NCBI GenBank assembly: GCA_031763025.1
Contig: JASSKH010000014.1
Coordinates: 13,153,201-13,217,200 of the forward strand
From: Macrocystis pyrifera
Taxonomy: Eukaryota > Sar > Phaeophyceae > Laminariales > Laminariaceae
DNA length: 64,000 nucleotides
Direction: 5' to 3'
Positions 1 through 10,630 of this stretch are shown piece by piece; within the stretch, counting starts at the first letter, position 1, and every line of letters begins with the position of its first letter. The position numbers and the translations under genes are program-made. The notes beneath the pieces are model-generated. The model ran no database searches. It was not told where the DNA came from and was given only the letters and a program-made list of their open reading frames with translations.

Positions 1-860
1 GCAGAACTGGGAATGCACCCACTCTAGACAAATAGTCATGAGAACGTTGAACTGGGAATATAAAGTAAGGAACATGCCCAAAAAGAGGTTGCTAGCCATA
101 GTTGATAGATATGTATGGGAAAAAAGTAACAAAAGGGCGAGCTGGACTAAGGTGGGATGGCGTAGTTGAGAAAGTATGGAAGGATATAGGGGGAAACCAA
201 GAAAAGATTATGCCCGCCGGGAAGTTTGGGAGATACAAGGCAGAAGTAGAAAAAAGGATAGAAAGAAGGGAAAGGCTAGCGCTAAGAAACGAGGTGGAAT
301 CGGAAAAACACTAGCAGATATACGGGGGATTGAGGGAAGGAATAGGAATGAAAACGTATTTACGTGGCCCAATGGAATTCGCGAAAACGCTGAAAGTGCG
401 CTTTCGTGTAGTTGACCTGGACCTGCCAGATAGAAGAAAGAGGCTTACCAGTAGCCGGGAGGAGGAGGAAGTAGATGCACAGATGTGCCCGTGTGGCAAA
501 GCAAAAGAGAGTAGAACTCACATCATAGGAGAATGTGAAATATACGAGGAGGAACGGAATGTGTTAGAAGAGGAGATGAGGCAAATAGACGAATGTGCAT
601 GCATGGAAGAGTGTGATACACTGAATAGCAGCGAGAAGACGATCGCTATCCTAGGAGATAGATGGTGGCCACAGGCGGCCAGACAGGAAGGGGATAAGAT
701 TAGCAAAAAGTTTTATTTTGTATATGGAAACAACGTAGTGAGCGCCCAATTGTTGGAGGTGTCTCTATTAGGAGTAGGAACGGTGCTCCGTCTCGAAAGG
801 GATGCGTGGTCAATGGTCAAATGACTGAGGCAATCAACAAATTAATACGCCCCCCCCCCC
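1..860 (+). mobile_element. 3' end of a non-LTR retrotransposon (LINE), decayed
   Basis: C-terminal part of a LINE ORF2-like protein. Positions 8-170 read in one frame as a typical post-reverse-transcriptase stretch (NWEYKVRNMPKKRLL), then stop; the coding continues in another frame from about 330 to 824. That second part holds a cysteine-histidine knuckle (CPCGKAKESRTHIIGEC), the kind found near the C terminus of many LINE polymerases, followed by a charged helix. It stops at 822-824. A 3' UTR of only about 25 bp leads directly into a poly(C) run at 850-862. No reverse-transcriptase catalytic motif is present because the window starts downstream of it. The internal frame changes and stops indicate a dead copy. 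Three shorter copies of the same 3' end lie elsewhere in the window, all ending in poly(C). Confidence 0.75.
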
Positions 861-1131
861 CCCACAAGATAATGCTCCCCTTGGCCCTTTCAGAAATCTA
901 CCCACGTTTTTGACGTCTGACTGGTTGGAATTCTGTTGTCACTAGCGTCAAGTTCGCAGTAGAAACGGGTTGACCCTCCCCATCCTTCCACCCGAAAAAA
1001 AAAAAGAAAGGTTGTGTTGCTATATATAATGTGCTCGCTCCCTCTCTTTCTTCTCGCGTTTTTTTCGCCCCTAACTGTTTTTCGCTCGCCCTTTGTCCTT
1101 TCGCATGGTCAATGAATGAAAACGATGGCAG

Positions 1132-1336
1132 GTTTCGGTACGAGGGGAAGGTGGTGACTCTGGCTTCCTTCGACCAGTTCCTAGGGGGGCTGCCTGATCG
1201 CTGCTTGGACGAGGTCGCTTTCGAGGCGGGGCTTTCCGGCGTCGGGGGTAGTGGTGGCGCTGGTGGTACTGGCGGCGGTGGAAAACGCAGCCGAAACGAT
1301 GCGCTCTCCCTGCCGGAGTTCAGGGCCGTCATCGCG
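1132..1336 (+). CDS. Exon of the RRM gene (N-terminal region)
   Basis: Internal exon bounded by an acceptor (ATGGCAG at 1125-1131) and a donor (GCG|GTAAGTG at 1337). The open frame starts with one split base and ends on a codon boundary. It encodes about 68 residues: a basic/hydrophobic start (RFRYEGKVVTLASFDQFLGG), an acidic helix-like part (LPDRCLDEVAFEAGL) and a Gly-rich linker. No domain is recognised. It is grouped with the downstream RRM exons because strand, Gly-rich composition and distance fit; no upstream start exon was identified. Confidence 0.5.
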
Positions 1337-1511
1337 GTAAGTGCGGTGGTGACTGACCCCGTTTAGAACAGCCCGCCCCTTGTTTAGGCGAAACACCTGG
1401 AATCAGAATCAGGTTTTGGGTCCGTGTACGGCAGTGCGGTACTAAAAAGGGTCAGGTGTTACGCGGTAGAGAAGAAGAAAAAAAAACGCCTGGGAGAGGT
1501 ATTTTGCTAGA

Positions 1512-1722
1512 CTATTCGCGGGTCGGGAAGCTTTTGAAACCTCACGTGTCGAGTCGGCTCGACTCGGCTCGGCTCGGCTCGGCTCGGCTCGGCTCAGGAG
1601 GTTTTCAATACTCTCATGGGTCGGGTCCGATCACCCTTACCCAGCGCGGCCGGACCCAACCTGGCCCGCGAGGTTTGATCCGACCCGTGAACAGCCCTGT
1701 TATTATTTTTTGTCATCATACG
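1512..1722. repeat. GGGTC/GACCC fold-back element
   Basis: Intronic low-complexity block: (CTCGG)n-like runs, then GGGTC units, then GACCC units on the same strand, so the halves can pair. It ends at ACAGCCCTG. Related blocks occur at 3240-3432 and 50150-50345 with the same GGAGGTTTTCAA-type centre and a similar CAGCCCTG-like end. Confidence 0.5.
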
Positions 1723-2262
1723 GAGCCCGTAAATTTCGGCTAGCGTGGATGGAAGTTGCGTACCATGGTATGATGTAGCCGGTAATTTGGGAGCATGGAT
1801 GCCAGTTACATGTAGACGGTATCCCTGGATGGCAGCTACCTTTTTTTGTCGGTAACTTGAGGGTAACTTGAGGCTGGCTTTTGCCTTATCCCGGCAAGTT
1901 CCGGGTACTATGTCGGCGGTAGTTGACGTAACAAGAAGATCTCCGGTAATTTTGAATGTCCGCTGTCACCCTGGTCAATAACGCCCCTGCAAGTATGCCT
2001 ACATTTTGAAATCCCTTGAATTATCGAAAATTACCAGGGGCAAGAGATTCGTTCATATTCGTACCCCCAAGGATAGTTCTCACGTACGTACCCCTGGGTT
2101 TGCACTACTCTGTCTCTGTACTGCGACGGGTAACGCGAAAAATGTTTTTTTTCTGCGGCTGCCGACCTACCGACTTACCTATCGACCCTCCCCTCCCCTA
2201 CCCCGCCCCCTGATTGTCCTTCGCCTCCCCTGCACTCCACTCTCCTCTCCCCCCCTCTCCCC

Positions 2263-2351
<89 letters not shown>

Positions 2352-2680
2352 CCCTCCTGCTGATTCTCGCTGTATCTCTCCTTCTCCGTCGACGTGGCGG
2401 ACGCATTACTGCGTCGCTCCGAAAAACTACAACTGGAAAATCAACAAAAAACTAAAAAAAAACTGCCGTACAAACTATGAACCAAAAAAAAAAAACATAC
2501 CTGCTCGTATAACTGACAAAAATTGGACTTAACTTGTGTATAAACTGAAAATAATGAAATATTTACACTTTTTTTTTTTCTTTTTTTTTTGCACCAATGT
2601 TTACTTACAACATGAATAAAAACGATAACAATGTGCCAAATAACAAACCTGAACAAAATCTAAAACGTAAAATGTACGAA
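1723..2680 (+). other. Intron sequence with an extreme poly(C) tract
   Basis: No coding signal is seen here. The stretch is T/C-rich and dominated by an 86-base uninterrupted C run at 2264-2349, with poly(T)/poly(A) runs at 2570-2590. It is probably the intron before the exon ending at 3169. Confidence 0.45.
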
Positions 2681-2689
2681 GGCGTTCTC

Positions 2690-3169
2690 CCATCTCCTAG
2701 ACGCGGCCACCGACACCCGCCGTCGAGAGCGAGGGAAAAACGCCACCGGAACAATACCAACTCCCCCCGGCAGCACAGTTCCTGGTTTCGAGTCAACGAG
2801 TCAAGGGCCAGCGCCAGAAACACCAGAAGCGGACCGACACGGCGGGGTTTCCAAGGAGGGTGGGGATAGACTCTCGGGGAGGGCGGGCGTGGGGGGAGGA
2901 GTCAATCACATCAACGATGGTGATGAACCGACAAAATGTGCTGCCGAGGGAGAGGGTGGGAGTGGGAGTGGTGGCGGCGGGGAGGGGGCGGGGCGGCAGG
3001 GGACGGTTGGCGGAGGGACAGGACGGGAGGCGGTGGCGGTGGCGGTGGCGGGCGGCGGCGGGGAGAGGAGGATCTATCCGAGTATGGTTTCCTCGTTTCC
3101 GACCCCGTTTCTGGTGGTGACGAATCTGCCGGCCGATGTCACGCTGGAGGAGCTTACCACGGCGTTCAG
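2690..3169 (+). CDS. Exon of the RRM gene: Gly-rich linker and start of the first RRM
   Basis: The frame is open from about 2664 and ends at a donor (TTCAG|GTGAAG, 3170). It reads a Pro/Thr/Ser-rich part (GTIPTPPGSTVPGFES), a long Gly-rich linker, then FLVVTNLPADVTLEELTTAF. The last stretch has the beta-1/RNP2 pattern (LVVTNLP) and alpha-1 start of an RNA-recognition motif. It ends two bases into a codon, and the next exon at 3898 starts with the one base needed, so the phases join. The 5' boundary is uncertain; an AG at about 2690 is plausible. Likely role: single-stranded RNA binding, by family analogy. Confidence 0.6.
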
Positions 3170-3239
3170 GTGAAGATGGTTGAATGAGTACCGAAGGTCG
3201 TCACGGCGGTATTTCCGTATTCAAGGCTCTACACGGGTC

Positions 3240-3432
3240 ATAACCAACCCGCGGGCCGGGTCGGGAATTTTTTGTTCCGCATGGGTTGGGTCGGGTCTGG
3301 TCTGATCTCGGGTCAGGAGGTTGCCAAACTCTCACGGGTCGGGTCTTGTCGGGTCACACTTTTACCCGACCCGACCCGACCCGGCCGGACCTGACCGGCG
3401 AGGCTTGACCCTACCCTTGAGCAGCCTTGAGT
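3240..3432. repeat. GGGTC/GACCC fold-back element
   Basis: Second copy of the family at 1512-1722. GGGTC units (3255-3355) are followed by GACCC units (3362-3410), giving self-complementary halves. It lies in the intron between the exons ending at 3169 and starting at 3898. Confidence 0.5.
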
Positions 3433-3897
3433 AGTTGTATGAAGCAGAGGTAAGCGCTTGTTCGAGAAGACGGTGGGCATAACTGCTGTGTACGGCACAT
3501 GCAGTCAGTAGGGGCTTTTGTATTGCTGACCAATGCTTGATAGGGTCTGGTTGCCTGGCCGACTTAGGGTTGGGGTTATCATACATGGCGTGTTTGTTCG
3601 TCTCCTACACAAGTGTTTGTCAACCTTTTTCTCGAGTAAGTGGTTTGCTCCCCTCGTTTTACATGTAAGAGCCGCAATAGTACCCATTGTACGTCCGTCG
3701 CCAGTCGCCAGAGCGTGAACGAATCGCACGCTCCTGGGGGGGGCTTGGGATTGGCGACCGGCAGCACGAGAATGCTGCCCCCCCCCCCCCCCCCCCCCCC
3801 CCTTTGAAACACATCTTGTACAGATCAAGTCGCGGTATGTGAATCTGTTTTCTTACTGCTGTTGGGCACGTGTAAACGACAAGATACACACACACAG

Positions 3898-3999
3898 CAT
3901 CGTCAATCGGCTGCGTGTTGCTATACTGCACTTCGCCGACTGGGATTCGACGGCGCTGCCTGCACCTCGGTGGAAGCACGCCCCACCTCAACCTCACAG
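3898..3999 (+). CDS. Exon of the RRM gene: middle of the first RRM
   Basis: Preceded by a CA-repeat acceptor (ACACACAG, to 3897) and followed by CACAG|GCAAGT at 4000, a good match to a GC-AG donor. The one-base entry completes the codon left by the exon ending at 3169. It encodes IVNRLRVAILHFADWDST and then a Pro/His-rich tail. The VRVAILHF-like strand occupies the beta-3/RNP1 position expected after the LVVTNLP motif. It ends two bases into a codon, matching the entry phase of the exon at 6378. Confidence 0.5.
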
Positions 4000-4261
4000 G
4001 CAAGTTGTTGCTGTGCGTGGCTAGGATTGAGCCTCGCGGCCAAAGCTGCATTCACCACGCACCTGAAATCTGCATGGTGCTGCTGTATGCACTCGTGCGT
4101 ATCTATTACTACCATTCTGTCTGGAAATGTAAGGAACAGCTTATTTTCATATTTATAGTTGAACCATTCCTATATTTCCGGACAGTGTGGTGCGGTAGAG
4201 TATTTTTACTCGATCGTTTTCTCACGTGAGACAGCAATAGTGATGCGTTCGCATCTGAACG

Positions 4262-4400
4262 CTAGGGGTAACTCGCTTCCCGCTGCATCAAGGACCGACC
4301 ACAGATGGCCTTCGCCGCTGCGATGACAACGGGTGGGATGGCGATCGCTCGGCGTTCGGCCGCGTTCATGTCTGGCACCGCTTGCCCGATACCATGAAGA
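4262..4400 (-). CDS. Possible terminal exon, family not recognised
   Basis: On the minus strand an open stretch reads VPDMNAAERRAIAIPPVVIA and continues with AAAKAICGRSLMQREASYP to a stop near 4262. It is Ala-rich and amphipathic, and looks like protein rather than random translation. No upstream minus-strand exon or convincing acceptor was found. It lies in an intron of the plus-strand RRM gene, so it may be chance or a gene relic. Confidence 0.25.
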
Positions 4401-4409
4401 CTGGATGTC

Positions 4410-6275
4410 CTTCTTTTTTTATCTGGGATTTTTTTTTTTGTCGAATTTCCCATCAACAATTGACTCGTCGAAATGACTCGTCGAAATAGGGTCAGCTCCA
4501 GCACCAAATTTCTTGCCGGCTACTTTTCGGACTCAGGCTCGAATTGCGTCACTGCTGTGCGCGCAAAGTCCTGCCGCATCTGCTGACAGGTTTAGATTCT
4601 CCATTAATAGTACGTAGTGTCAAGTAGTTCCCTCAAGAGAGAGATACGAATACAACCTCAAAAATCGAGTTTTCCCCCCATATCTCCACAAAAATAGACG
4701 GGAAAAAAATCTGCAGATCAGAATTTTACACCCTGTCACCCGACCATTCTCCGTTCATACGTAGGAGGTATCTGTCTAACGCTACCATCTAATTCGTTTC
4801 CTGTGTAAAGAAATCAAGTGTTCGGTGCTACTCGTGAATGCATTATAAAACTAACTAAATAGGGTGGTGGTGGACTATTTTCGCAAATTGATCTTTCGAT
4901 GTATTTCGAACGGATTCTCGAATAGACTGGACATATTTTTTTACGTCTAAAACGAATCCACTCCCGTGCCTAACCAAGCAGTCCGTTTTTGCTCACGATC
5001 ATTTTTTGCGCTCGTGCGTTTTTTTTTTTTTCTTAACACCAGTTTTCGGGCTCTCGTCCGTTTTTTTTCCGAAAGAATCAGTTTTTGAGCTTTGCCGTCT
5101 TTCTCTAAATTATACCCCTTTCGGCGCGTTTTTTTTTTCTTTCTTGTCCCAAAACAGTTTTTTGCGGTTCGATGTTTGAGCTTCAGATTTTGACCCGATC
5201 GTATTTTCAGATGTGAACTGGGCAAATCGAAACAGTCTTCGTATGCGGAAAATCAGATTTATTGTGTGTAGGGATTCGAGCAAACGCCGAGAACAACTGC
5301 TGTTGTTGTGGTTTGGCGCCGCGAAGAGACGCGCTGGGTGCGCTTCCCTGCCCGTAGGACGCAAGCGTCCGAGCCAAGGCTGACTGCCTCTGGTCTGGCG
5401 GCGAAGAGACGTGGCGAGTGCGCTAGAGCTAGCCTGTCTTGGCATTTTTGTGTTCCATTTTGTGACTGACTGCTGCTGCTGGCTGCTGTACAGCAGTGTA
5501 GTCTACGAGTGAGTACGTATCCACGGAGAGGTGCATACCGAGTGCGCTTCTCTTGGTCTCTAGGCCCGAGCCCGCACCAGCCGACTGTAGTCTGGCCACG
5601 GAGGGACGCGCCGTCCGCGCGTCGGGCGCGAAGCAACGTCGCTTTACAGCTGTGTCACCATCCAACTCATCGATCGTTCTGCTGCTGTGTGCTGTCGTGG
5701 ATAACATGTTGAATATAGAGAGTGTTCCATTTTTCGACTTGAAAATCTGGTGACCCAAACGACTTGGGTCATCGGATTCTCAAATCGAAAAAATTCTCGT
5801 CGGATTTTGCATATTTTGACTGCATAAGCAGAGGTTCATTCATTTTCTAGATCGAAAAATACAAATCCGAAGCTCGAAACCGAACCGCATAGGAAACAGC
5901 CTGAGGAGAGTCTCGAAACAACTGGCGCTATGTATGTGCTCGTAGCACACATCACTTCAGAGTATGCGATGCCTCGACCTCATAGGACGCCGTTTTGCCC
6001 AAACGTTTTGCTGCGATGCGTACCGATACTGTTCTTTCTGTGCGTTGTTGTTGCCTCCGCCGACCCACCCCTAAAGCGACATGCGACCGGAGCATTTTAG
6101 TTTCTTCCATTTTTTGTTGGTGTCCCTCCACCCTCCATACATGCCGCACCGCCCTAGTGCTGTGAACGTGAGGGGTGAGGGGCCGTTCGTTCGTGACTCG
6201 TGAAATGTATTGGGCCCACAGTTGGTGGTTTGCTCGCTTCTCCACCCACCGTCGCCGCCGATACCCTTCCCTCCC
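4410..6275. repeat. Intron region with degenerate tandem repeats
   Basis: No exon is supported here. At 4960-5170 a T-rich repeat of roughly 50 bp recurs (GTTTTTG..CTCGTCCGTTTTTT pattern). At 5314-5640 a GC-rich unit with GCGAAGAGACG and GTGCGCT recurs at about 5325, 5400 and 5520. Nothing recognisable is seen from 5700 to 6275, which ends in the 42-base C-rich tract at 6276-6317. Confidence 0.4.
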
Positions 6276-6377
6276 CCCCCCCCCCCCCCCCCCCCCCCCC
6301 GCCCCCCCCCCCCCCCCTCCCTCCCTCCCTACCTCCCTCCCTCCAATGCAACCTCTCGGTGTTTTCGACCTTTGCAG

Positions 6378-6631
6378 GCCAGACGCCGCGGTGCCTAACA
6401 GCGTCGTCCTCGAGCGTGCCACCAACCCCCCATCAGCAGCTGACGGTAGCGCAGGGAGTGGCAGCGGTGGCGGCAGTGGAGGCAGTAGTGAAGGTGTTGG
6501 AGGTGGAGGCGGGGAGGGGGAAGAGGAGAGGAGGAGGAGGGTATGCTGTCGGGGCTTCTGTCGTACCACACGGAGGGGGCTGCGCGCATTTTCAAGGAGA
6601 TGTGGAATGGCCGGCCTCTGCGAGCTGGAAA
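6378..6631 (+). CDS. Exon of the RRM gene with a probable frame break
   Basis: A TTTGCAG acceptor ends at 6377, about 60 nt after a poly(C) tract. Entry phase fits the exon ending at 3999. The frame reads PDAAVPNSVVLERATNPP, then Gly/Ser-rich and Glu/Arg-rich linkers up to about 6540. From 6543 a different frame gives YHTEGAARIFKEMWNGRPL and RAGN before a GTGCGT donor at 6631. That segment resembles the alpha-2/beta-4 end of an RRM. The change of frame falls in a GAGGAGGAGGG run, so a one- or two-base indel or an unseen mini-intron is needed. Confidence in exact boundaries is low. Confidence 0.4.
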
Positions 6632-6831
6632 CGTGCGTGTCACTTCTGCTGCTGCTGCCGCTCCTGCTGCCTCTATTTTTTGTTTTGCCCCAAGTGTGTC
6701 TGTTGTATTTTTTTTTCGCATTCTGCTTTTTTGTCTATTTTTTTGGTGTCTTGTGGCACACCTTCGATAAGAACCTGTAAACATTTTGCGTATAATGAAT
6801 CGCCTCTCCCCCCCCCCCCCCCCCCCCCCGT

Positions 6832-6895
6832 TTATGGTCATATGACTACGGCCATGCACGATAACGAGTACCCCCCCCCCCCCCCCCCCCCCGTT
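6832..6895 (+). mobile_element. Poly(C)-tailed SINE, 3' tail only
   Basis: The conserved SINE tail (TATGGTCATATGACTACGGC, then GATAACGAGTAC) is followed by about 20 C. It is itself preceded by another poly(C) run at 6806-6828. It is a severely 5'-truncated copy in the intron after 6631. Confidence 0.7.
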
Positions 6896-7323
6896 TTTTT
6901 TGCAGTTTTTCTGCCCCTCTCTTTTCTGCTTTGCCTGTTTTTTTTCTCCCGGTTTTGTCTGGTGTTGCTACGTTTGTGGAATGCCTCTTTCTTTGTCGGG
7001 TGCCTGCCTCTCTGTAGACAACATTCATATCCTTGGGTCGATTTTGTTGCCTCTATATATGATGTTTTGGTACTTGCCTTTAAGGCGATCGTATTTTCCC
7101 CTCGCTTCGGTTTTTGTTTGCCACGTTTCTTTCCCTGTACCTGTGTCCCTGCCTCGTTTCGCCCACGTCCTTCCTGTTGTCTGTTAATGTTGCCTCATGT
7201 CTCGGTATTTTTATTTTTATTTTTGTTTCAAGAGTGTTTGTAGTTTTTTTTATTTTGTTTTGGCCACCTCCACCCTGCCCGACCCCGCACCCCTCGCATC
7301 CGACCCAACCCCCCGCCCGACCC

Positions 7324-7700
7324 CCTTTACTCCGCACAAGGGGAATGATCGTATCACGTACCTGGTAGTTTTTATGGTAAGGCAGCCCAAGAGGCAGTTA
7401 AATAATACTCCCATTGCTGTCTCTGAAAGTGGCTACACCGGTACTTAAATTAACTATTTGAAGCTGTCATCCATATGCAAGTCCGCCTCACAAGCGGCGG
7501 TTCTTAGTAGGATGCAGCTCACCCTTCGTGTGACTCGCCGGATACGTCACGGCGCTTCGCGCGATGTGCAAGCAATGTCCACCGGGTCGGTGAAAACCCG
7601 ACATGCTCCCTCCCGGCATTGTCGGGATGCGAGGGTCTGTGGTCATACGACTACGGCCATGCATGATATCGAATATCGAGTACACTCCCCCCGCCCTCCC
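7324..7700 (+). mobile_element. Poly(C)-tailed SINE, nearly full 3' two thirds
   Basis: It begins at the conserved TTTACTCCGCACAAGG segment. It runs through the CATCCATATGCAAGTCCGCC block and the CGGTGAAAACCCGACATGCT block to the tail (GGTCATACGACTACGGCCAT at 7641), GAGTAC and a C-rich end. It aligns along its length with copies at 33370, 39555 (minus) and 51303 (minus). It carries a conserved open frame starting MKLSSICKSASQ. Confidence 0.8.
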
Positions 7701-7928
7701 CCCCAGGCCTAAAGAGGGGATCATCCCCTCCCGCCCCCCCAATAAAAAAGCTTATCCACCCCCTCTCCCCCTATACGTAAGACTTGACTCTCACCCTCCA
7801 TTGTGAACCCCACCCACCCCGAATCCTTGCGTATCGCTCGCGAAGACTGGCGGGGCGACCACTTCATCCTTCATCAACGGGAAATGGAGACACTCGGTAC
7901 GCTCTCGGCCGCTTGCGGTAAGTTACAG

Positions 7929-8117
7929 TCTGGGGTACAACCATGGCTGCGTCTGGATCGGGGGTTTCCGCGAGCCCTCCCTGCCGGGCTTCGGGGAGTT
8001 GGTGCGGTATGCGGGCCGGAACTGGCCGGAGGAGGCCTTGGTGAAGCCTGTCTTCGGGCCCGACGGGAGCGCCGTGTTTTCTGTTCACGTCACTTTTCCG
8101 TCTTGCGGCGATGCAAG
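7929..8117 (+). CDS. Exon of the RRM gene: a further RRM
   Basis: The frame reads YNHGCVWIGGF, then GFGELVRYAGRNWPEEAL, then VFSVHVTFPSCGDAR. VWIGGF fits an RNP2-like strand, the middle an alpha-1 helix, and VHVTF an RNP1-like strand with the start of alpha-2. The exon ends at a strong donor (GCAAG|GTAATTG, 8118). The codon split joins the exon at 8669 as DAR-RAIESL, completing the helix. The 5' boundary is uncertain; TTACAG before 7929 is one candidate, but its phase does not match the frame seen just upstream. Confidence 0.65.
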
Positions 8118-8140
8118 GTAATTGATGGTGTTGAAAAATC

Positions 8141-8352
8141 GGGCAGGGGGGGGGGGGGGGGGGGGGTTCTCATGTGATGCATGGGCATAATCTTGCCACC
8201 GTAGACCCTCGCATCCCTATCTATACAATACCGGCATGAAGCACGTCGGGTTTCCACCTATCTGGGGCGTTGTACTCATGTTCATGCAGACCACAGACCC
8301 TCGCATCCCTTTTTGCAATGCCTGGATGAACCACGTCGGTTTTCATCGACCA
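8141..8352 (-). mobile_element. Two diverged SINE 3' ends in tandem
   Basis: A poly(G) run at 8141-8166 (poly(C) on the minus strand) is followed by the reversed SINE tail and the AGACCCTCGCATCCCT block. A second diverged copy of the same block starts near 8266 and ends near the ACCACGTCGGTTTTCATCGA segment. Both are 5'-truncated and lie in the intron before 8669. Confidence 0.55.
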
Positions 8353-8668
8353 GGGGAGGAGGGCAGGGGTTGGGGGGGATGATTGCAGTTTTTTTTTTTT
8401 TTTTTTTTTTTTCAAACAAACAAAAATGGTGCGGGTGCGGGATGAGGATGCGTATAGCGCACGGTATGATTTTTTGTGCGTGGTGGAGAGGGGAAGGGGG
8501 GTTGACACTTCGCTTTTGCCGCGTTTTTCTTTTCGTTCTTTTGTCTTGCCTGGTATTCCTGGCTTTTGTTGCTGCTAGTTTTATAGCGGGAGCGGCGGGC
8601 GGCGCCAACTATATTTTTAACAAGCCAAATGCTGATTTTTTTCACGCCTCGCACCTCCCTGTTTTTAG

Positions 8669-10630
8669 GCGAGCCATCGAGTCCCTGAGGTCATCGGGCG
8701 GCGCAGGAGGAAGCAGAGACGCCGGTTTTGACACTACCTATACCTTCTGCGGCATCCACTGTTCCGTCCTGTTCTCCCCCCTCTTGACCCCCGCCTCTTC
8801 TGGTGGGTCCTGCACCGTGCGCGAGCTTGTCCGCGACAACGGAGACAGGCATGGGGGCGGGGAGGGGACCTGGGCAGGAGGCGTTTGCAGCCCCGGGGTG
8901 GTTGTGCGAGGCGGGTCTCCCGCGGCAGCGTCTGGTCCGAGTGCAGATGCTGTAGTTGCTTCTGCTGCTGGTACTGCTACTCCTGTTGCTGCATGTGCGC
9001 GAGGAGCGGGGATGCAAGCGAAAGCGATTGTGGGGGCGCAGGCGGGAGCGCAGGCGGAAACGAAAACAGGGACGCACGTGGTAGGAGGCGGGGATGGACT
9101 ACCTCGGGGAGGGGTTGACGGCGACCCCGGTGGTGGTGGTGGTGGTGAGGGTGGTGGTGAGGGTGGTAGCGCAAGTGTTGACAAGGATGATGCCTGCAGC
9201 ACCGCCATCACCGCCACCAGCAACCAGCAACGGCGCCTCCTTCCCCACCCCAGCCACCGCAACCGCCAGCAGAAGCAACAACAGCAAACAGATGAGGGCG
9301 ACCCGGCGCTCCGAAAGAGAGGACGTAGCGACGACGAGGGTGGCAGAGGGGGCCGGGGGCGTGGTAGCGGTAGCAGGGGACGGGGCCGGGGCCGGGGACG
9401 GGGCCGGGGCCGGGGCCGGGCCGGGGACGTGGCGGTGCGAAGTCGCCGCGGGGGGCGGGCGCCAAGCGCTTCAAGGTGACCACGCCGGGTCAGACGCCCT
9501 CCAGCAGCGGCGACGGCGGTAGCGGGGGCGACACGGACCGTGCACCCCTTGGCGACACCGAGACCCAGCGAGGGGGGAGTGAGGCCAGCGTCAGTGGGGG
9601 TGCTGGCGCTGGTGCTGCTGGTGCTGCAGGCGGGGGTGGTGGTGGTGGTGGTGGTGGTGGCGGTGGTGGCGGCTGCGTTAGCGATAGCGGTGATGTTAGT
9701 GGTGGTGGTGGTGTGGATGATGGTGCTGGTGCTGGTGCTAGTGCTGGTGGTGGTGCTGGTGCTGGTGATGGTGATGGTGCTGGTGCTGGTGCTGGTGCTG
9801 GTGATGGTGATGGTGCTGGTGATGGTGCTGGTGATGGTGATGGTGGCGGCAGTAGCGGTGTTGGCGAGGGCAGTAGCGGTAGCAGTGATGGTGGTGGTGG
9901 TGGTGGTGGTGGTGGTGGTAGTGAACCGCTGCGAAACCGGGGTATCGAGGGGCTTGTTGACGAAGGCCCGGAGAAAGAACAGAGGGGCTTAGTGGTCCCG
10001 GAGATGCCCCCGTTCGTAGTGTTAGCTGCTACTGCCGCCGTCGCTGCTGCCGCGGGGGGCTCGGGGGGCTTGATGGGGGGACGACGGCCGTGGTGTCCCC
10101 GCCAGGTCACGATAATGACGCAGGGGGAACGGGTGAGCGGGGGTTCCCGGCGCCGGAAGTCGACCCGTTGGCATGGCGCTCGGTAGGAGTTCCAGTGCCT
10201 TTGCCTAGGTGGCATGCTGCTCCCGGTGGAGGTGGGCGGCAGTTGGAGTCGCGACAGCAACATCATCTGATGGGGCAGCGACAGCAGGAGGAGGAGGAGC
10301 AGTTGCTGCAGGAGAAGCTGCTGCGGGAGCTAGAGATGCAGGAGCTGGAGCTGCAGGAGCAGCAACATCATCAACATGAGCAGCGTCCGCATCATCAGCA
10401 GCAGCAGCAGCAGCAGCATGAGCAGCATCAGTATCATCAGCAACAACAGCAGCGACAGCATCCGCACCATCACCATTTTCGGCAGCAAGGTCCACATCAA
10501 CAGGGGTGGCGAGGCGGAGGTGGAGGAGGAGGAGGAGGAGGCATACGTGGAAGCGTGGAGAAACACGCTCATGAGCCTCCATCGCCCCTGGTGTCTTCTG
10601 CATCGTCGACTTTTGCGCCAGGATTATCGG
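8669..10630 (+). CDS. Large exon of the RRM gene: RGG box and Gly/Gln/His-rich tail, frame broken in G runs
   Basis: A TTTTTAG acceptor ends at 8668. RAIESLRSSGG finishes the RRM helix from the previous exon. There follow an Ala/Gly-rich linker, an Asn/Gln stretch (about 9220-9290) and an RG-repeat region (RGRGRG, 9340-9430). The frame then stops at 9477. One missing G in CCGGGCCGGGG near 9420 would restore a frame reading GGAKSPRGAGAKRFKVTTPG and a long Gly/Asp repeat. A second one-base loss in the G run near 10075-10080 would join LMGGTTAVVSPPGHDNDAGG to EVDPLAWRSVGVPVP and a Glu/Gln/His-rich tail (QQQHEQHQYHQQQQQ). A GTACGT donor follows 10630. RGG plus RRM suggests an RNA-binding or condensate-forming protein. 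Confidence 0.6.

Noticed and set aside
102-314. Separate 70-codon gene at the window start
   Set aside because: It lies within the LINE 3' region in an alternative frame; the LINE reading explains the segment.
6200-7243. 347-codon plus-strand open frame through poly(C) tracts
   Set aside because: Most of it is Pro/Phe/Cys from homopolymer and pyrimidine-rich intron sequence. Only 6378-6631 has coding character, in other frames.
9490-10266. 258-codon Pro/Ser/Ala-rich minus-strand frame
   Set aside because: It is the reverse of the Gly/Asp-rich coding repeat on the plus strand and has no independent signals.
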